Assembly (NCBI RefSeq): GCF_001888805.2
Contig: NZ_CP019113.1
Coordinates: 186,001 to 250,000, forward strand
DNA: 64,000 nucleotides
DNA from: Enterobacter sp. SA187
GTDB taxonomy: Bacteria; Pseudomonadota; Gammaproteobacteria; Enterobacterales; Enterobacteriaceae
Direction: 5' to 3'
Both the position numbers and the translations under genes were made by a program. This document shows, in pieces, positions 53,723 to 62,436 of this stretch; position 1 is the stretch's first letter; every line of letters begins with the position of its first letter. The notes beneath the pieces were generated by a model. The model was not told the origin of the DNA, did not search any database, and saw only the letters and a program-made list of their open reading frames with translations.

Positions 53723-54889
53723 TTACTTACGAGGAGGGAAAGTACACTGGCTGCGTTCTTCCATGCAATGCCAGGTAAAACTCCTGGGTTCGAGGGTAAA
53801 TATGACGCCACTTCCAAAAGGTTGTTCCCATTTGGGGATCTTATGTGGATTTGTATACTCCAGGCTAAGAATCAATGTATCCAGATTAGAGAAATCGTAA
53901 GTACAGGGAGAAGTGCTTAACTGACCACAGGCTGCCGTTCTTTCGTCATTCTGGTAGAAATGGCTGTCCTGTGCGTTGTAATAGCCCCTTATTTCGCCTT
54001 CGCCGCCCTGCGTATATCCGGACACACCAAATGCTGAAAATTCGCCCCCTGCCGGACTACGATCGCCCCTCAGTAAATTCATTCTTCCCGGATTACCCGG
54101 CTCGCCTGTGGGGGTAAATTTCAGCGCCTCTATGGGCAGAATATAAAACGACTGATTGGCGCCCCCCGTATTGGTATTGTATTCAAAGCCAATAACTTCA
54201 ATCACAAGGAATTCCAGCTTATACGAAGGGATATAAATATCTTTTGCGAAAGTGGTACTTGAGCCGCTTTTTGCACCGATACAAAACTCGCCCATGCGGT
54301 TACAGATTCCGCTATTAAATGACACCGCAAACGAGGTTAATGCAACATCCAAATCTTCACCCTGCGGGGGACTCACCACAGCGTCAGCCGAACAGGTGGC
54401 CGGGACCACGCCTGTGATTTCATAAGTTTTGAAACGATGATTGTAAAACCGGGTAGAACTATTGCCGGGCGTAGGAGGGCAGCCGTTATCAAAATCCCAA
54501 TCCATGTTCACGCCTTCCCAGACCAGCCACTCGATATTTTCGTGGTTACCTTCATACTCATGCCTATTATGAGCGACATAATAAGTATCAGAAAAATTCT
54601 TGCCAGCCCGCGGTAAATTGGGCTGTAGCGATGAATAAACGCTCCTTCCCTGTAGCTGATTTTTATCCTTTGTTTTCCAGTAAACATTAACGCCCAGCAC
54701 CTGATTACCGCCGGAATCATTAGGCATTCTTCCAACCATCTGGATTTTGAGCGTGATAAAATGGTCTTTAGGCTCGGGCGTACGCTTCTGAAAACTAAAA
54801 CGACCAGCATTGGGTTCATCGGCCGCCATCGCGCTGCTACTTAATATGATGGCGGTAAGCAGGCCAACGACGATTCCTGTCTTTTTCAT
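53723..54889 (-). CDS. Secreted protein of unknown family, last gene of the pilus operon
   Basis: I do not recognise a family. The 388 residues start MKKTGIVVGLLTAIILSSSA, a clear Sec signal with likely cleavage after AMA (residue 22). AAGGAG lies 6 bases before this ATG, so an in-frame start 15 bases earlier was rejected. The mature protein has eight cysteines (NGCPP, PATCS, GICNRMGEFC, AACGQLSTSPC, WHCMEERSQC), suggesting four disulfides, no membrane segment and many Gly/Asn/Tyr. It follows the M23 gene by 14 bp. CofJ and TcpF, soluble proteins secreted through type IVb pili, occupy similar places, so this may be a pilus-secreted or pilus-tip-associated protein (inference). The DNA is AT-richer than the genes before it. 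Confidence 0.75.
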   Translation of the reverse strand: MKKTGIVVGLLTAIILSSSAMAADEPNAGRFSFQKRTPEPKDHFITLKIQMVGRMPNDSGGNQVLGVNVYWKTKDKNQLQGRSVYSSLQPNLPRAGKNFSDTYYVAHNRHEYEGNHENIEWLVWEGVNMDWDFDNGCPPTPGNSSTRFYNHRFKTYEITGVVPATCSADAVVSPPQGEDLDVALTSFAVSFNSGICNRMGEFCIGAKSGSSTTFAKDIYIPSYKLEFLVIEVIGFEYNTNTGGANQSFYILPIEALKFTPTGEPGNPGRMNLLRGDRSPAGGEFSAFGVSGYTQGGEGEIRGYYNAQDSHFYQNDERTAACGQLSTSPCTYDFSNLDTLILSLEYTNPHKIPKWEQPFGSGVIFTLEPRSFTWHCMEERSQCTFPPRK

Positions 54890-54903
54890 AAATAACTCCT
54901 TCA

Positions 54904-55674
54904 TCAGGCCGCGGAAACAACCTGATATTTGCCATTGTGCTGTTGAACGACCCGATACGCGCCGAACACCTTACTGCCGGGCGTGACGGTGCGGGTTTTA
55001 TGGTTAAAGCGGACGGTAACGCGCGTCCCGCCCTCCCCCTGCGAAATCATTACCACTCGCGGCGATGCCGGGACGGTTGCGGAAGGCATTTCGTGCCGCA
55101 TGCGGCTTGCCAGCAGCATCGGGCTGCCGCTGAGCAGCGGCGCTGGATCAAGCGCGACGCCTTTATAGCCAATCTCCAGATGCAGATGCGGCCCGGTGGA
55201 TAACCCGGTGTTACCGGAGGTGGCAATGGTTTCCCCGGCAGACAAGCGATCGCCTTTACGCACAGTCACCGTATTGAGATGTAAATAGCGGCTGTACCAG
55301 CCGTCATTGTGCCGCACGGTGAGATAGTTCCCGGCGCGGCGATCGTGCCCACGCTCCACCACCACGCCATCCGCCACCGACATCACCGGGCTGCCGATCG
55401 GCACCGGCAGATCCATCCCTTTATGTTCGATATAACGCCCCAGAATCGGGTGGCGGCGCAGGCCAAAAGCGGAGCTGACTGCCACCTTTTTCTCTATGGG
55501 GTGCACAAAGCGCACCTCATCGGTGATTATGCTACTGGAAGGCGCTGCCGTATCGGACTGCGGCAGCGCCTGCTGTAACAAAGGCGTGAAAGCAGTGGTG
55601 GCCTGCTGCTGATCGCAGCTGCCGATGGATAACGGCGCGATGCTGAGCCACAGGCTCCAGATCAAACAGGGCAC
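54904..55674 (-). CDS. M23 metallopeptidase in the type IVb pilus operon
   Basis: A 256-residue LytM-type zinc endopeptidase that should cut peptidoglycan peptide cross-links. The M23 motifs are complete: HKGMD (His84, Asp88), YLHLN (His132) and GPHLHLEIG (His163, His165). A hydrophobic N-terminus runs to Cys20 (SIGSC), possibly a lipobox, but it has no positive charge, so the export route is uncertain. The start is GTG with GGGAGG 6 bases upstream, inside the end of the prepilin peptidase gene. TCP, Bfp and R64 clusters carry a lytic transglycosylase for wall opening; this enzyme may replace it. Confidence 0.85.
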   Translation of the reverse strand: MPCLIWSLWLSIAPLSIGSCDQQQATTAFTPLLQQALPQSDTAAPSSSIITDEVRFVHPIEKKVAVSSAFGLRRHPILGRYIEHKGMDLPVPIGSPVMSVADGVVVERGHDRRAGNYLTVRHNDGWYSRYLHLNTVTVRKGDRLSAGETIATSGNTGLSTGPHLHLEIGYKGVALDPAPLLSGSPMLLASRMRHEMPSATVPASPRVVMISQGEGGTRVTVRFNHKTRTVTPGSKVFGAYRVVQQHNGKYQVVSAA

Positions 55675-55677
55675 TGG

Positions 55678-56475
55678 CTACCTCCCGATAATGACGAGCG
55701 TAAAGGCGGTAAGCGCAATCGCCGGGCCAAAAGGAATGTAGACAGGTCGTTTATCGCCGTCGCCACGGGTAACGAAATAGATCGCCGCATAACAGAGCAG
55801 GCCCAGCAGCGCCGAGTAGAGCAACAGCTCAGGCAGCCGCTGCCAGCCAAGCCAGGCGCCCGCCGCCGCGAAAAGCTTCACATCGCCGTTGCCAAGGCCC
55901 TCGTATTTGCAGAAGGCGCACCACAACTTCATCACGCACCACAGCAGCAGCCACGCCAGCACCACGCCATAGACGGCGTCTTTGGGGCGAATAAAGGAAT
56001 AGCCCGCCACGCTGAGCAGCAGTCCGCCCCACAGCACGCTAAACACCAGCGCATCCGGCAGGAGCAGGTGTTTAAAATCAATCACCGCAGCGGTATAGAG
56101 CAGCAGAAACAGCAGCGCCCAGGCCAGCAGGATCACAGGCGAGAGTGGCGCGCCAAAGAAGGCCAGCGCCCCCCACACCAGCCCCATCGCCAGTTCGGAA
56201 AGCGGATAAATCGCCGGGATGGCAGCGGCGCAGCGTCGACATTTTCCGCGCAGCAGCAGCCAACTCAGGACGGGAATATTATCCCGGGGTTTAATATCGC
56301 TTTTACACGACGGGCAGTGGGACGGCGGCCACCAGAGATTAACCCCGGCGTCATCGCCATTCTCGTGGATGCCCATCATTAGCGGCAGACGGTAAATAAT
56401 GACGTTCGCCAGACTGCCAAACAACAGCCCCAGCAGTAAAAAGAGCCCCGGCAGCCAGGGCAGCAACAGTTCCAT
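55678..56475 (-). CDS. Prepilin peptidase, type IVb pilus (TcpJ/PilU-like)
   Basis: Inner-membrane A24 aspartic protease that removes prepilin leaders and methylates the new N-terminus. The 265 residues carry CPSC (54-57) and CRRC (79-82), the zinc cysteine pairs of the methyltransferase domain. Both catalytic aspartates are present, at VIDFKH (Asp133) and GLGNGDVK (GxGD, Asp198). About seven membrane segments follow the cytoplasmic domain. It lies 23 bp after the platform gene and 3 bp before the M23 gene. The DNA is GC-rich compared with the rest of the pilus operon. Confidence 0.9.
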   Translation of the reverse strand: MELLLPWLPGLFLLLGLLFGSLANVIIYRLPLMMGIHENGDDAGVNLWWPPSHCPSCKSDIKPRDNIPVLSWLLLRGKCRRCAAAIPAIYPLSELAMGLVWGALAFFGAPLSPVILLAWALLFLLLYTAAVIDFKHLLLPDALVFSVLWGGLLLSVAGYSFIRPKDAVYGVVLAWLLLWCVMKLWCAFCKYEGLGNGDVKLFAAAGAWLGWQRLPELLLYSALLGLLCYAAIYFVTRGDGDKRPVYIPFGPAIALTAFTLVIIGR

Positions 56476-56498
56476 GTCTTTTCGTTCCTTTTTCCTGC

Positions 56499-57536
56499 TT
56501 AAAACGAACCGCTGGCACCCATCGCAGCCAGTTTGTCACTCAGCGCAAAGAGCGCGGCAAAGACCCAAATTACGCAACCGCCCAGCACCAGCGTAGAAAG
56601 TGATTTCAGCAAGCCTGAAAGTTTCCCGATATAGACACGAATACTTTCGCGGGACTTATCTGACACCGCCATCAGCACTTCATTAAAAGAAGGCAGCGCG
56701 GCGTACAGGCTGATATTCAGCAAAGCTTCGGCGTTAAGCAGGCCAGAATTCAGCGCTTCGCCGTAGCTCATGCCCTTAGCCATTTTTTCCTGCATATCAT
56801 TCAGGTGCCAGCGCAGCCAGCGGTTAGCGTTCAGACCGATAATACTTAACGCATCATGCAGCGGAATTTTATTGCGCAGCATCAGCGCCAGGTTGTTAAG
56901 AAATATCGAGGCGGAAAGCTGCTTATAGGTCGAAAACGGAATAATACGATCGAGATATTTATTACGCAGCGGACCGGCTACTTTGGACATCGCGATATTA
57001 ATGACGATCACGGTCGCGATAAATCCACACAGAATATAGATCCACAGACCATTACATAACGCCATACCAAAGGTGTACAGCGCCTGGGTGACGCCGGGCC
57101 ATTTAGAAACCGGCACCACGCTTTCAAAGGCCGGGAAAACTTTGGCGGCGTAACCGGCAATCACAATCAGCGACAGCACCAGCATAATGAGCGGAAACGT
57201 CACCGCGCCGACGATTTTCTGTTTGAGCTCGCTGTTGTATTTAATGACGTTAACCAGCGTCTTAAAACCATCTGCCAGACTGCTGCTGCGTTCTGCTGCG
57301 TTAATCACGCTCAGTTCCGAATCCGGCACAAAACCTTCAAATACCATGGAAATCGAGGTGGTGTTCGCCATCTTTGTGGTGAGCGCTTCCAGTCGCTTTG
57401 CAAAGCCATTTCCAAGTAACTGCTTGCCCTCTGCGCGCAGTTTTTGTAACGCATCATAAAGCGGCAGCTCCGCTTCTATCATGTCGGCACAAAACTGGTA
57501 GAGGTAAATACGTTGCTTCTTACCGAATTTTTTCAA
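56499..57536 (-). CDS. Type IVb pilus platform protein (GspF/TcpE/PilR-like)
   Basis: Polytopic inner-membrane protein around which the pilus is built by the ATPase. The 345 residues show the duplicated GspF cytoplasmic domain (about 1-105 and 195-300) and three hydrophobic segments near 110-135, 160-185 and 310-335. The start is TTG, with a strong GGAGG 6 bases upstream. It overlaps the ATPase gene by 17 bp. It matches TcpE/PilR in length and position. Confidence 0.85.
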   Translation of the reverse strand: MKKFGKKQRIYLYQFCADMIEAELPLYDALQKLRAEGKQLLGNGFAKRLEALTTKMANTTSISMVFEGFVPDSELSVINAAERSSSLADGFKTLVNVIKYNSELKQKIVGAVTFPLIMLVLSLIVIAGYAAKVFPAFESVVPVSKWPGVTQALYTFGMALCNGLWIYILCGFIATVIVINIAMSKVAGPLRNKYLDRIIPFSTYKQLSASIFLNNLALMLRNKIPLHDALSIIGLNANRWLRWHLNDMQEKMAKGMSYGEALNSGLLNAEALLNISLYAALPSFNEVLMAVSDKSRESIRVYIGKLSGLLKSLSTLVLGGCVIWVFAALFALSDKLAAMGASGSF

Positions 57537-59049
57537 CTATAACCTCCAGTTCTTCCTGAGCAACTCCGCCAAATTCCATTTGAAACCATGTGGCGCAGAC
57601 CCGTCCGGTCAGCACCGCCGCCATGGTTTTTTCTTTAATCTCAAATCCTTCACTGAGGCTGGTGGTTTTAAAACGCTTGGCACGCCAGATGGTGTACACC
57701 TTGAGCCATTTTTGTTCGGCAATGGCTTCCAGTTCGTCGTACACCGGCAGCAGGTACTCCATCACCAGTTGCCGCCCGCTGATACCGGTATGCTTACAGG
57801 CCGGGCATCCCGCCGCATTCTTTTCAAACAGCGGGAATTCGCGTCCGGAAATAACGTCGGTACGCAGGGGCACCTTGCAGTGCGGGCACAGTAGCGGGAT
57901 CAGTTTCTGGCATTGCAGCCCCGCGATAAAACCCGGCGTCGAGAGTTTATCGCTGGTGATCCCCAGCGCTGAAAGACGCTGCAACAGCGACACAATGTTC
58001 CCGGCGTGTACCGTGGTAAAACAGTAGTGACCGCTCTCTACCGCACCGGCCAGCGCGTTTGATGAAATACTGTCGCGGATCTCCCCCACCATCAGCACAT
58101 CCGGATCGCGACGTAATGAAGATTTAATTGCCGAGTGAAAACCGCCAGACTCGCCGCTTAATACCGAACTCTGTTTCGCGCCGTAGATCTGGTATTCCAC
58201 CGGATCTTCAACGGTGAGGAAACAACCGCGATTGTCATAACGGTGGATTTGCATCCATTCCATCAGGTTTTTCAGCGTCGTCGATTTACCGGAACCGGTT
58301 GTCCCGGCAATGATATAAGCGCCGTACGGATTGCTGAGAATGCGTTTAAGATCGACGATCTCTTCATCCGAGACGCCCAGCTTATCCAGACTGGCGACGC
58401 TGGCTTTATCCAGGCCCGACGGAATAATACGCAACACAGCGTGATAGCAGTCGCTGGTTTCACCAAATACCGGATAATGCGCATAACGGAAGCGGTAGCT
58501 TTTACCATCCAGCGAATAGAGAATATTCGCATTCTGGGCAATATTGCGGTTCCAGGTCGTGTCACGCGTACTGGCCTCAACGTTATAAAGCACGAAGACC
58601 AGTTCGTCGCAGCGTGACGCTTTCATCTGGATAAATGGACAGAGAACGCCGTTAATTCGCAGTTCAATATCCGCCACCATATCGTTACGCGTGATATGCA
58701 GATCGCTCGCCTTTAGTGCTACGGCTTTTTTCAGTAACTCTTCCAGCGCGCGCTGCGTATTACTGGACTCCTGCTCCAGCAGCTTGTTTTCTGTGGAGAG
58801 GAGCTGCTCAACAATCTGGTAATAATTGCGTTCCGTAACCTGGGCAATGCCCTTAATCTGCAAATTATGCGTCACCAGCAGGCGGTGAAATACCGCCTGC
58901 ATTGGAGCAAGATTATCAATAAGTGGTGTCGATACCAGCAACCAGGCTTCATCCGCATGTTCAGCAACCAGCATATCGCCGTCATACTCTTTAAATTGCC
59001 ACTCCTGAGAATGAATATTCTCCTCGGTAAACTGGATATAATCTATCAC
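57520..59049 (-). CDS. Type IVb pilus assembly ATPase (TcpT/PilQ-like)
   Basis: Hexameric secretion ATPase that drives pilus polymerisation. The 509 residues have an N-terminal domain, Walker A IIAGTTGSGKSTT (residues 246-258), the Asp box LTVEDPVEY, Walker B DPDVLMVGEIRD (315-326) and the His box TTVHAGN. Two CxxC pairs (Cys388/391 and Cys415/418) form the zinc site of the PilB/GspE group. The start is GTG and shares four bases with the upstream gene stop. No second (retraction) ATPase is seen. Confidence 0.92.
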   Translation of the reverse strand: MIDYIQFTEENIHSQEWQFKEYDGDMLVAEHADEAWLLVSTPLIDNLAPMQAVFHRLLVTHNLQIKGIAQVTERNYYQIVEQLLSTENKLLEQESSNTQRALEELLKKAVALKASDLHITRNDMVADIELRINGVLCPFIQMKASRCDELVFVLYNVEASTRDTTWNRNIAQNANILYSLDGKSYRFRYAHYPVFGETSDCYHAVLRIIPSGLDKASVASLDKLGVSDEEIVDLKRILSNPYGAYIIAGTTGSGKSTTLKNLMEWMQIHRYDNRGCFLTVEDPVEYQIYGAKQSSVLSGESGGFHSAIKSSLRRDPDVLMVGEIRDSISSNALAGAVESGHYCFTTVHAGNIVSLLQRLSALGITSDKLSTPGFIAGLQCQKLIPLLCPHCKVPLRTDVISGREFPLFEKNAAGCPACKHTGISGRQLVMEYLLPVYDELEAIAEQKWLKVYTIWRAKRFKTTSLSEGFEIKEKTMAAVLTGRVCATWFQMEFGGVAQEELEVIVEKIR

Positions 59050-59582
59050 TGACTAATAACCTCAACCGTGACTTCATCGCCCTGACGATGATGAGCAATA
59101 TATTCATAACCGCCGTAACTAAAGCGTTTATTCAGTGGCACCATTTTTACCCCGCCGCCTTCACCTGAAATTGCGACGCGTTTTTGCCCGGCAATTTCAG
59201 AGATCAGTAGCGCCCGTAAGGCAGGCGCAGCCGCACCGGCTTCGGCGGGTTCATCGTTAAAATCAGTTTCCGCTGCGGTAAGAGGCGTTGCAGGCACCGG
59301 AACAGAGGCGGCGTTGCCGCCGCGAAGTTTACGCAGTTCGCTACGCAGTTTTTCCAGCGCGAGCTGGTTATTCAGTTCCCGATACTGCGTTTCGAAGCTG
59401 AAATCCTTCTCCATCAACTGGACGACATGATTTTGCATCGGCGAAGCCGCGCTTTCGGCTGTTGCCGCAGCTTGCCCTTCTACAATCTGCTCAGCAGGTT
59501 TTACTTCCGCCGTCTCTGCCGCATAGATCGCAGGCGACAGCGTCAACATCAACCCCGCAATAATTAATTTCCCTTTTTGCAT
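59046..59582 (-). CDS. PilP/TcpS-like pilus assembly protein
   Basis: A 178-residue periplasmic protein with a signal peptide (MQKGKLIIAGLMLTLSPAIY, likely cut at AA), an Ala/Glu-rich linker and a predicted coiled coil (FETQYRELNNQLALEKLRSE). A compact C-terminal domain follows, with ISGEGGGVKMVPLNKRFSYG. This layout matches the PilP family of R64-type pili and the position of TcpS. It likely bridges the inner-membrane complex and the secretin. GGAGG precedes the ATG, and the start overlaps the upstream gene by 19 bp. Confidence 0.75.
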   Translation of the reverse strand: MQKGKLIIAGLMLTLSPAIYAAETAEVKPAEQIVEGQAAATAESAASPMQNHVVQLMEKDFSFETQYRELNNQLALEKLRSELRKLRGGNAASVPVPATPLTAAETDFNDEPAEAGAAAPALRALLISEIAGQKRVAISGEGGGVKMVPLNKRFSYGGYEYIAHHRQGDEVTVEVISQ

Positions 59583-60418
59583 GCCAGTCCTCCGGTAACA
59601 AGCGTTGATTTTTCTTTGAACTCTATAGATTTAATAATGAATGCATCGGCAAATAGCTGTTTTTGTAACAATAGCGATACTTTCGTCATCGCCATTTCAG
59701 ACGGTATGGTGATCGTCCAGTTAGCGAATAGCATGCCAAATGACATCACCGCATTTTTCAGCGCGGATTCATCATTTGCCACCGAAGACGCCGGAAAACC
59801 TTTCAGAGCGATTTCGTTATAGCTGCCGCCAAGGGAATTCCAGGTACTCAGGTAGCTTAAAACATCAGTACATACCGGCAGATCCACTGGCTTTTTATTT
59901 TTCCAGTCGTTTAACCACGGGTGATTATTCAGACCAGAAGGTATGCCCGTATAATCCAGACTGTTTTGCGAGAAGCTCGGTGAATAACTCTCTCCCCCCA
60001 CCTGAATATCGGTCATAGTGAATATTCTTCCGGCGTTAAGTTGATAGCTAAGGGAACAATCCTTACTATTACAAAGCATCGCTTTAGGGCTAAAGCCCAG
60101 CATCGCCAGACGATCATTCACCATATGGAGTTGCGCTAACAGCTTATGGACATCTGTAATGCTGCCGCCGGTGAGCGAGTCCTGATAAAACTTCTCCACC
60201 GATTTTATTTTTTGCTGGCGTGCCGCTTTTTCTCTTTCAATCTGCGCCAGACGCTCCTGCTCAGGTTTCCAGACGAGGTAGTAATAGGCTCCGCCTCCCA
60301 CGGCGACCAGCAGTAACAGCACGACAATAACCCAGACGAGAACAGACGTGCCCTTTCCTGACGACGAGACGTTGAGACTACGACTTTTCCAGAAATATAA
60401 TTTATTGGACTCAGCCAC
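59564..60418 (-). CDS. TcpD/PilO2 C-half-like pilus membrane protein
   Basis: A 284-residue bitopic protein: a short cytoplasmic start, a membrane segment at about 27-49 (VLVWVIVVLLLLVAVGGGAY), a coiled-coil stretch (EQERLAQIEREKAARQQKIK) and a periplasmic domain with cysteines in MLCNSKDCSL and a final LACKKGN. The order secretin, small membrane protein, this gene, PilP-like, ATPase equals tcpC-R-D-S-T. It also resembles the C-terminal half of R64-type PilO (PilO2). The start is GTG, 4 bp after the preceding gene. Confidence 0.68.
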   Translation of the reverse strand: MAESNKLYFWKSRSLNVSSSGKGTSVLVWVIVVLLLLVAVGGGAYYYLVWKPEQERLAQIEREKAARQQKIKSVEKFYQDSLTGGSITDVHKLLAQLHMVNDRLAMLGFSPKAMLCNSKDCSLSYQLNAGRIFTMTDIQVGGESYSPSFSQNSLDYTGIPSGLNNHPWLNDWKNKKPVDLPVCTDVLSYLSTWNSLGGSYNEIALKGFPASSVANDESALKNAVMSFGMLFANWTITIPSEMAMTKVSLLLQKQLFADAFIIKSIEFKEKSTLVTGGLACKKGN

Positions 60419-60422
60419 CTGC

Positions 60423-60968
60423 TTATCCTCTTATAAATATTTTTAGCAGCACCATCACGGCCAAAAGTAAAACAATGCCGCCCAACGCCAGCGAGCCAAT
60501 AATGACCTGACGCCTTTTTTTCATTTTCGCCTGATGTTCGTTGCAGCGTTCGATCACCGTTGAAATATGCTCTTCGGTGATTTTCCTGAGCGCGAGATCT
60601 TTATACTCAGGCGATTCAGCCAGTTGCTCTTTCAGGATCGTCCAGAACCGCCGTGACACGACAATATCGCTACCCGAGACGGGGGCACCCTGCGAAATAA
60701 TCAGAAAGTAATAATTCCCCTGAGTTTCACAGTAAAAGATCCCATCCCCGTACAACGCACGCATCCACAGCGCAAACGGCTCATACAACGTAGAGAGTTT
60801 GTGACAAAATGCCGTCATTTCCTGACCGTTGTCATCGACCGTTTTCAGCTGTCGGTGCGTGCGGCGTAAATGCGCCACCCATTCCAGATAATAGGGTTCA
60901 TGTGACGCCGGTTGATAATTCCAGACCAGATTGATCAGGACGTTATTCTCTGCCAAACGCTCAAGCAT
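60423..60968 (-). CDS. TcpR/PilO2 N-half-like pilus membrane protein
   Basis: A 181-residue protein with a soluble N-terminal domain of about 150 residues and one C-terminal membrane segment (QVIIGSLALGGIVLLLAVMV) ending in a short KIFIRG tail, so the domain is probably cytoplasmic. The start MLERLAENNVLINLVWNYQP at 60968 has GAGG 6 bases upstream; a 17-residue upstream extension overlapping the secretin was rejected. No close family is recognised with certainty. The gene position is that of tcpR. Confidence 0.62.
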   Translation of the reverse strand: MLERLAENNVLINLVWNYQPASHEPYYLEWVAHLRRTHRQLKTVDDNGQEMTAFCHKLSTLYEPFALWMRALYGDGIFYCETQGNYYFLIISQGAPVSGSDIVVSRRFWTILKEQLAESPEYKDLALRKITEEHISTVIERCNEHQAKMKKRRQVIIGSLALGGIVLLLAVMVLLKIFIRG

Positions 60969-60975
60969 AAACGCC

Positions 60976-62415
60976 TCACCGGGTTTGTGTAGGAGCGCGA
61001 TAATGATCGATACCGACAACCATCACTACCGTTTCGGTATGTTCATCGTTAGTGACCGACCCTTCCAGAATGGATATGCCGCGGCTGTCTGCATCCTCTC
61101 TGGCTTCGTATTTACTGACCAGTAATAAACTTCCCGGCGTAATGGTAGAAATATTAAAGGTTTCAGTGGTGCTGACAGCTGGTAACTGCACGTCATCGAA
61201 AACTTCAATGCCCTGCAGGTAACGCTTGGTAAAGGCGCTGGCCACCTCAATACGACCGTCCGTTAACACACGTGGTGTCAGAATAAAGCTGGTACCGGTG
61301 ATGAGTTCGGATGTCTCAACCGTCATGTCCACATCGCCCGTTTCCGAGTCTTCTTCGCGAGTACGACTGGAAACATAATTTTGTGAATTGGTCATGTTGA
61401 CCGGTACCGGAATATTGTTGCGCGTAATAAAAGAGCCGCTCTGCAATACCTTACTGCCGGTTAATTCATACAGCGCATCCAGCTGTGCGCTGATGTTCAT
61501 ATGCTGATTCGTCCAGCCTGCGGACATGCCGCCGGAAAGTTTCATCAGCATATCGGCACTTTCAATACCGAATGAGGACGTGCCGTCATTAAATTTGCCG
61601 TTAATGCCGCCGCCCAGCTCTTTCGCTTTACGCTTATCGAGGGTGAAAATTTTGTAGGTAACCACAAACTGACGCGTATTGTCGGCCTGGAATTTTTTCA
61701 GCGCCTCATTAAGGGCGTGATATTCAGACGGACGCGCCGTGATAGTCAGGATCGAAGCATCTTTAAAGATACTGTACATGCCGCTGCTGACGAATTTCTC
61801 CGCCATGTCTTCCACGTCGTCCCAGAAGCTGGACTCGAACTTGGTTTCCGCTTTGCCCTTCACGCCGCCGCTTGAGGTGGCCTCGTTGCCGGACAGATCG
61901 AGACTGGTTTCAAACTTATTCTCTTCGCCGTAGAAATCGAGCTTCAGCACATAGTTTTGGTAGTAAGAAACCACCAGCACGCCGTTGTTATCCAGCACCG
62001 GATTGACGTCATATAGCGCGGAAATATAGCGGGTAAACTCCTCAAAGGTGCCTTCAAAGTTGACGCTGCGGTATTCTGGCTCGCCCGCCTCTGCCTTTTC
62101 ACCGGCTTTGGTATTAATGCGATAGCTGACGCCGGTCTGCGCCGAAACCGCCTCCAGAATGGTGGCTAAATCGGTCGCTTCATACGACTGAATTTTTACA
62201 TGCTTGCGCAGCAGGGACTGTTTGCGGGAGTTAAATTCCACTTTTTTACCCAGATAGGGTTCATTATATTTCATGTAGCCGGTGGTTTTCATCTCATCCG
62301 GTGTAGTTGGATTACCCGTCTCTTTTAAAACATTATCTTTATTGTATTTCGTATCAAAAGACGTACAGCCCTGAATGGCCAGCGTCAGTGCCAGAAGCGA
62401 AACTTTAATATTCAT
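60976..62415 (-). CDS. Type IVb pilus secretin lipoprotein (PilN/BfpB/TcpC-like)
   Basis: Outer-membrane lipoprotein that forms the pore for the pilus. The 479 residues start MNIKVSLLALTLAIQGCTSF, with lipidation at Cys17. The N-terminal part includes a secretin N0/N1-like region (QSYEATDLATILEAVSAQTG, VNFEGTFEEFTRYISALYDV). The C-terminal secretin domain has GSFITRNNIPVPVNMT, TGTSFILTPRVLTDGRIEVA and TITPGSLLLVSKYEA. It lies between the TcpQ-like and TcpR-like genes. Lgt, encoded in this same window, would be needed for its lipidation. Confidence 0.9.
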   Translation of the reverse strand: MNIKVSLLALTLAIQGCTSFDTKYNKDNVLKETGNPTTPDEMKTTGYMKYNEPYLGKKVEFNSRKQSLLRKHVKIQSYEATDLATILEAVSAQTGVSYRINTKAGEKAEAGEPEYRSVNFEGTFEEFTRYISALYDVNPVLDNNGVLVVSYYQNYVLKLDFYGEENKFETSLDLSGNEATSSGGVKGKAETKFESSFWDDVEDMAEKFVSSGMYSIFKDASILTITARPSEYHALNEALKKFQADNTRQFVVTYKIFTLDKRKAKELGGGINGKFNDGTSSFGIESADMLMKLSGGMSAGWTNQHMNISAQLDALYELTGSKVLQSGSFITRNNIPVPVNMTNSQNYVSSRTREEDSETGDVDMTVETSELITGTSFILTPRVLTDGRIEVASAFTKRYLQGIEVFDDVQLPAVSTTETFNISTITPGSLLLVSKYEAREDADSRGISILEGSVTNDEHTETVVMVVGIDHYRAPTQTR

Positions 62416-62436
62416 AGCATCATTCCCTTGCGTTTA

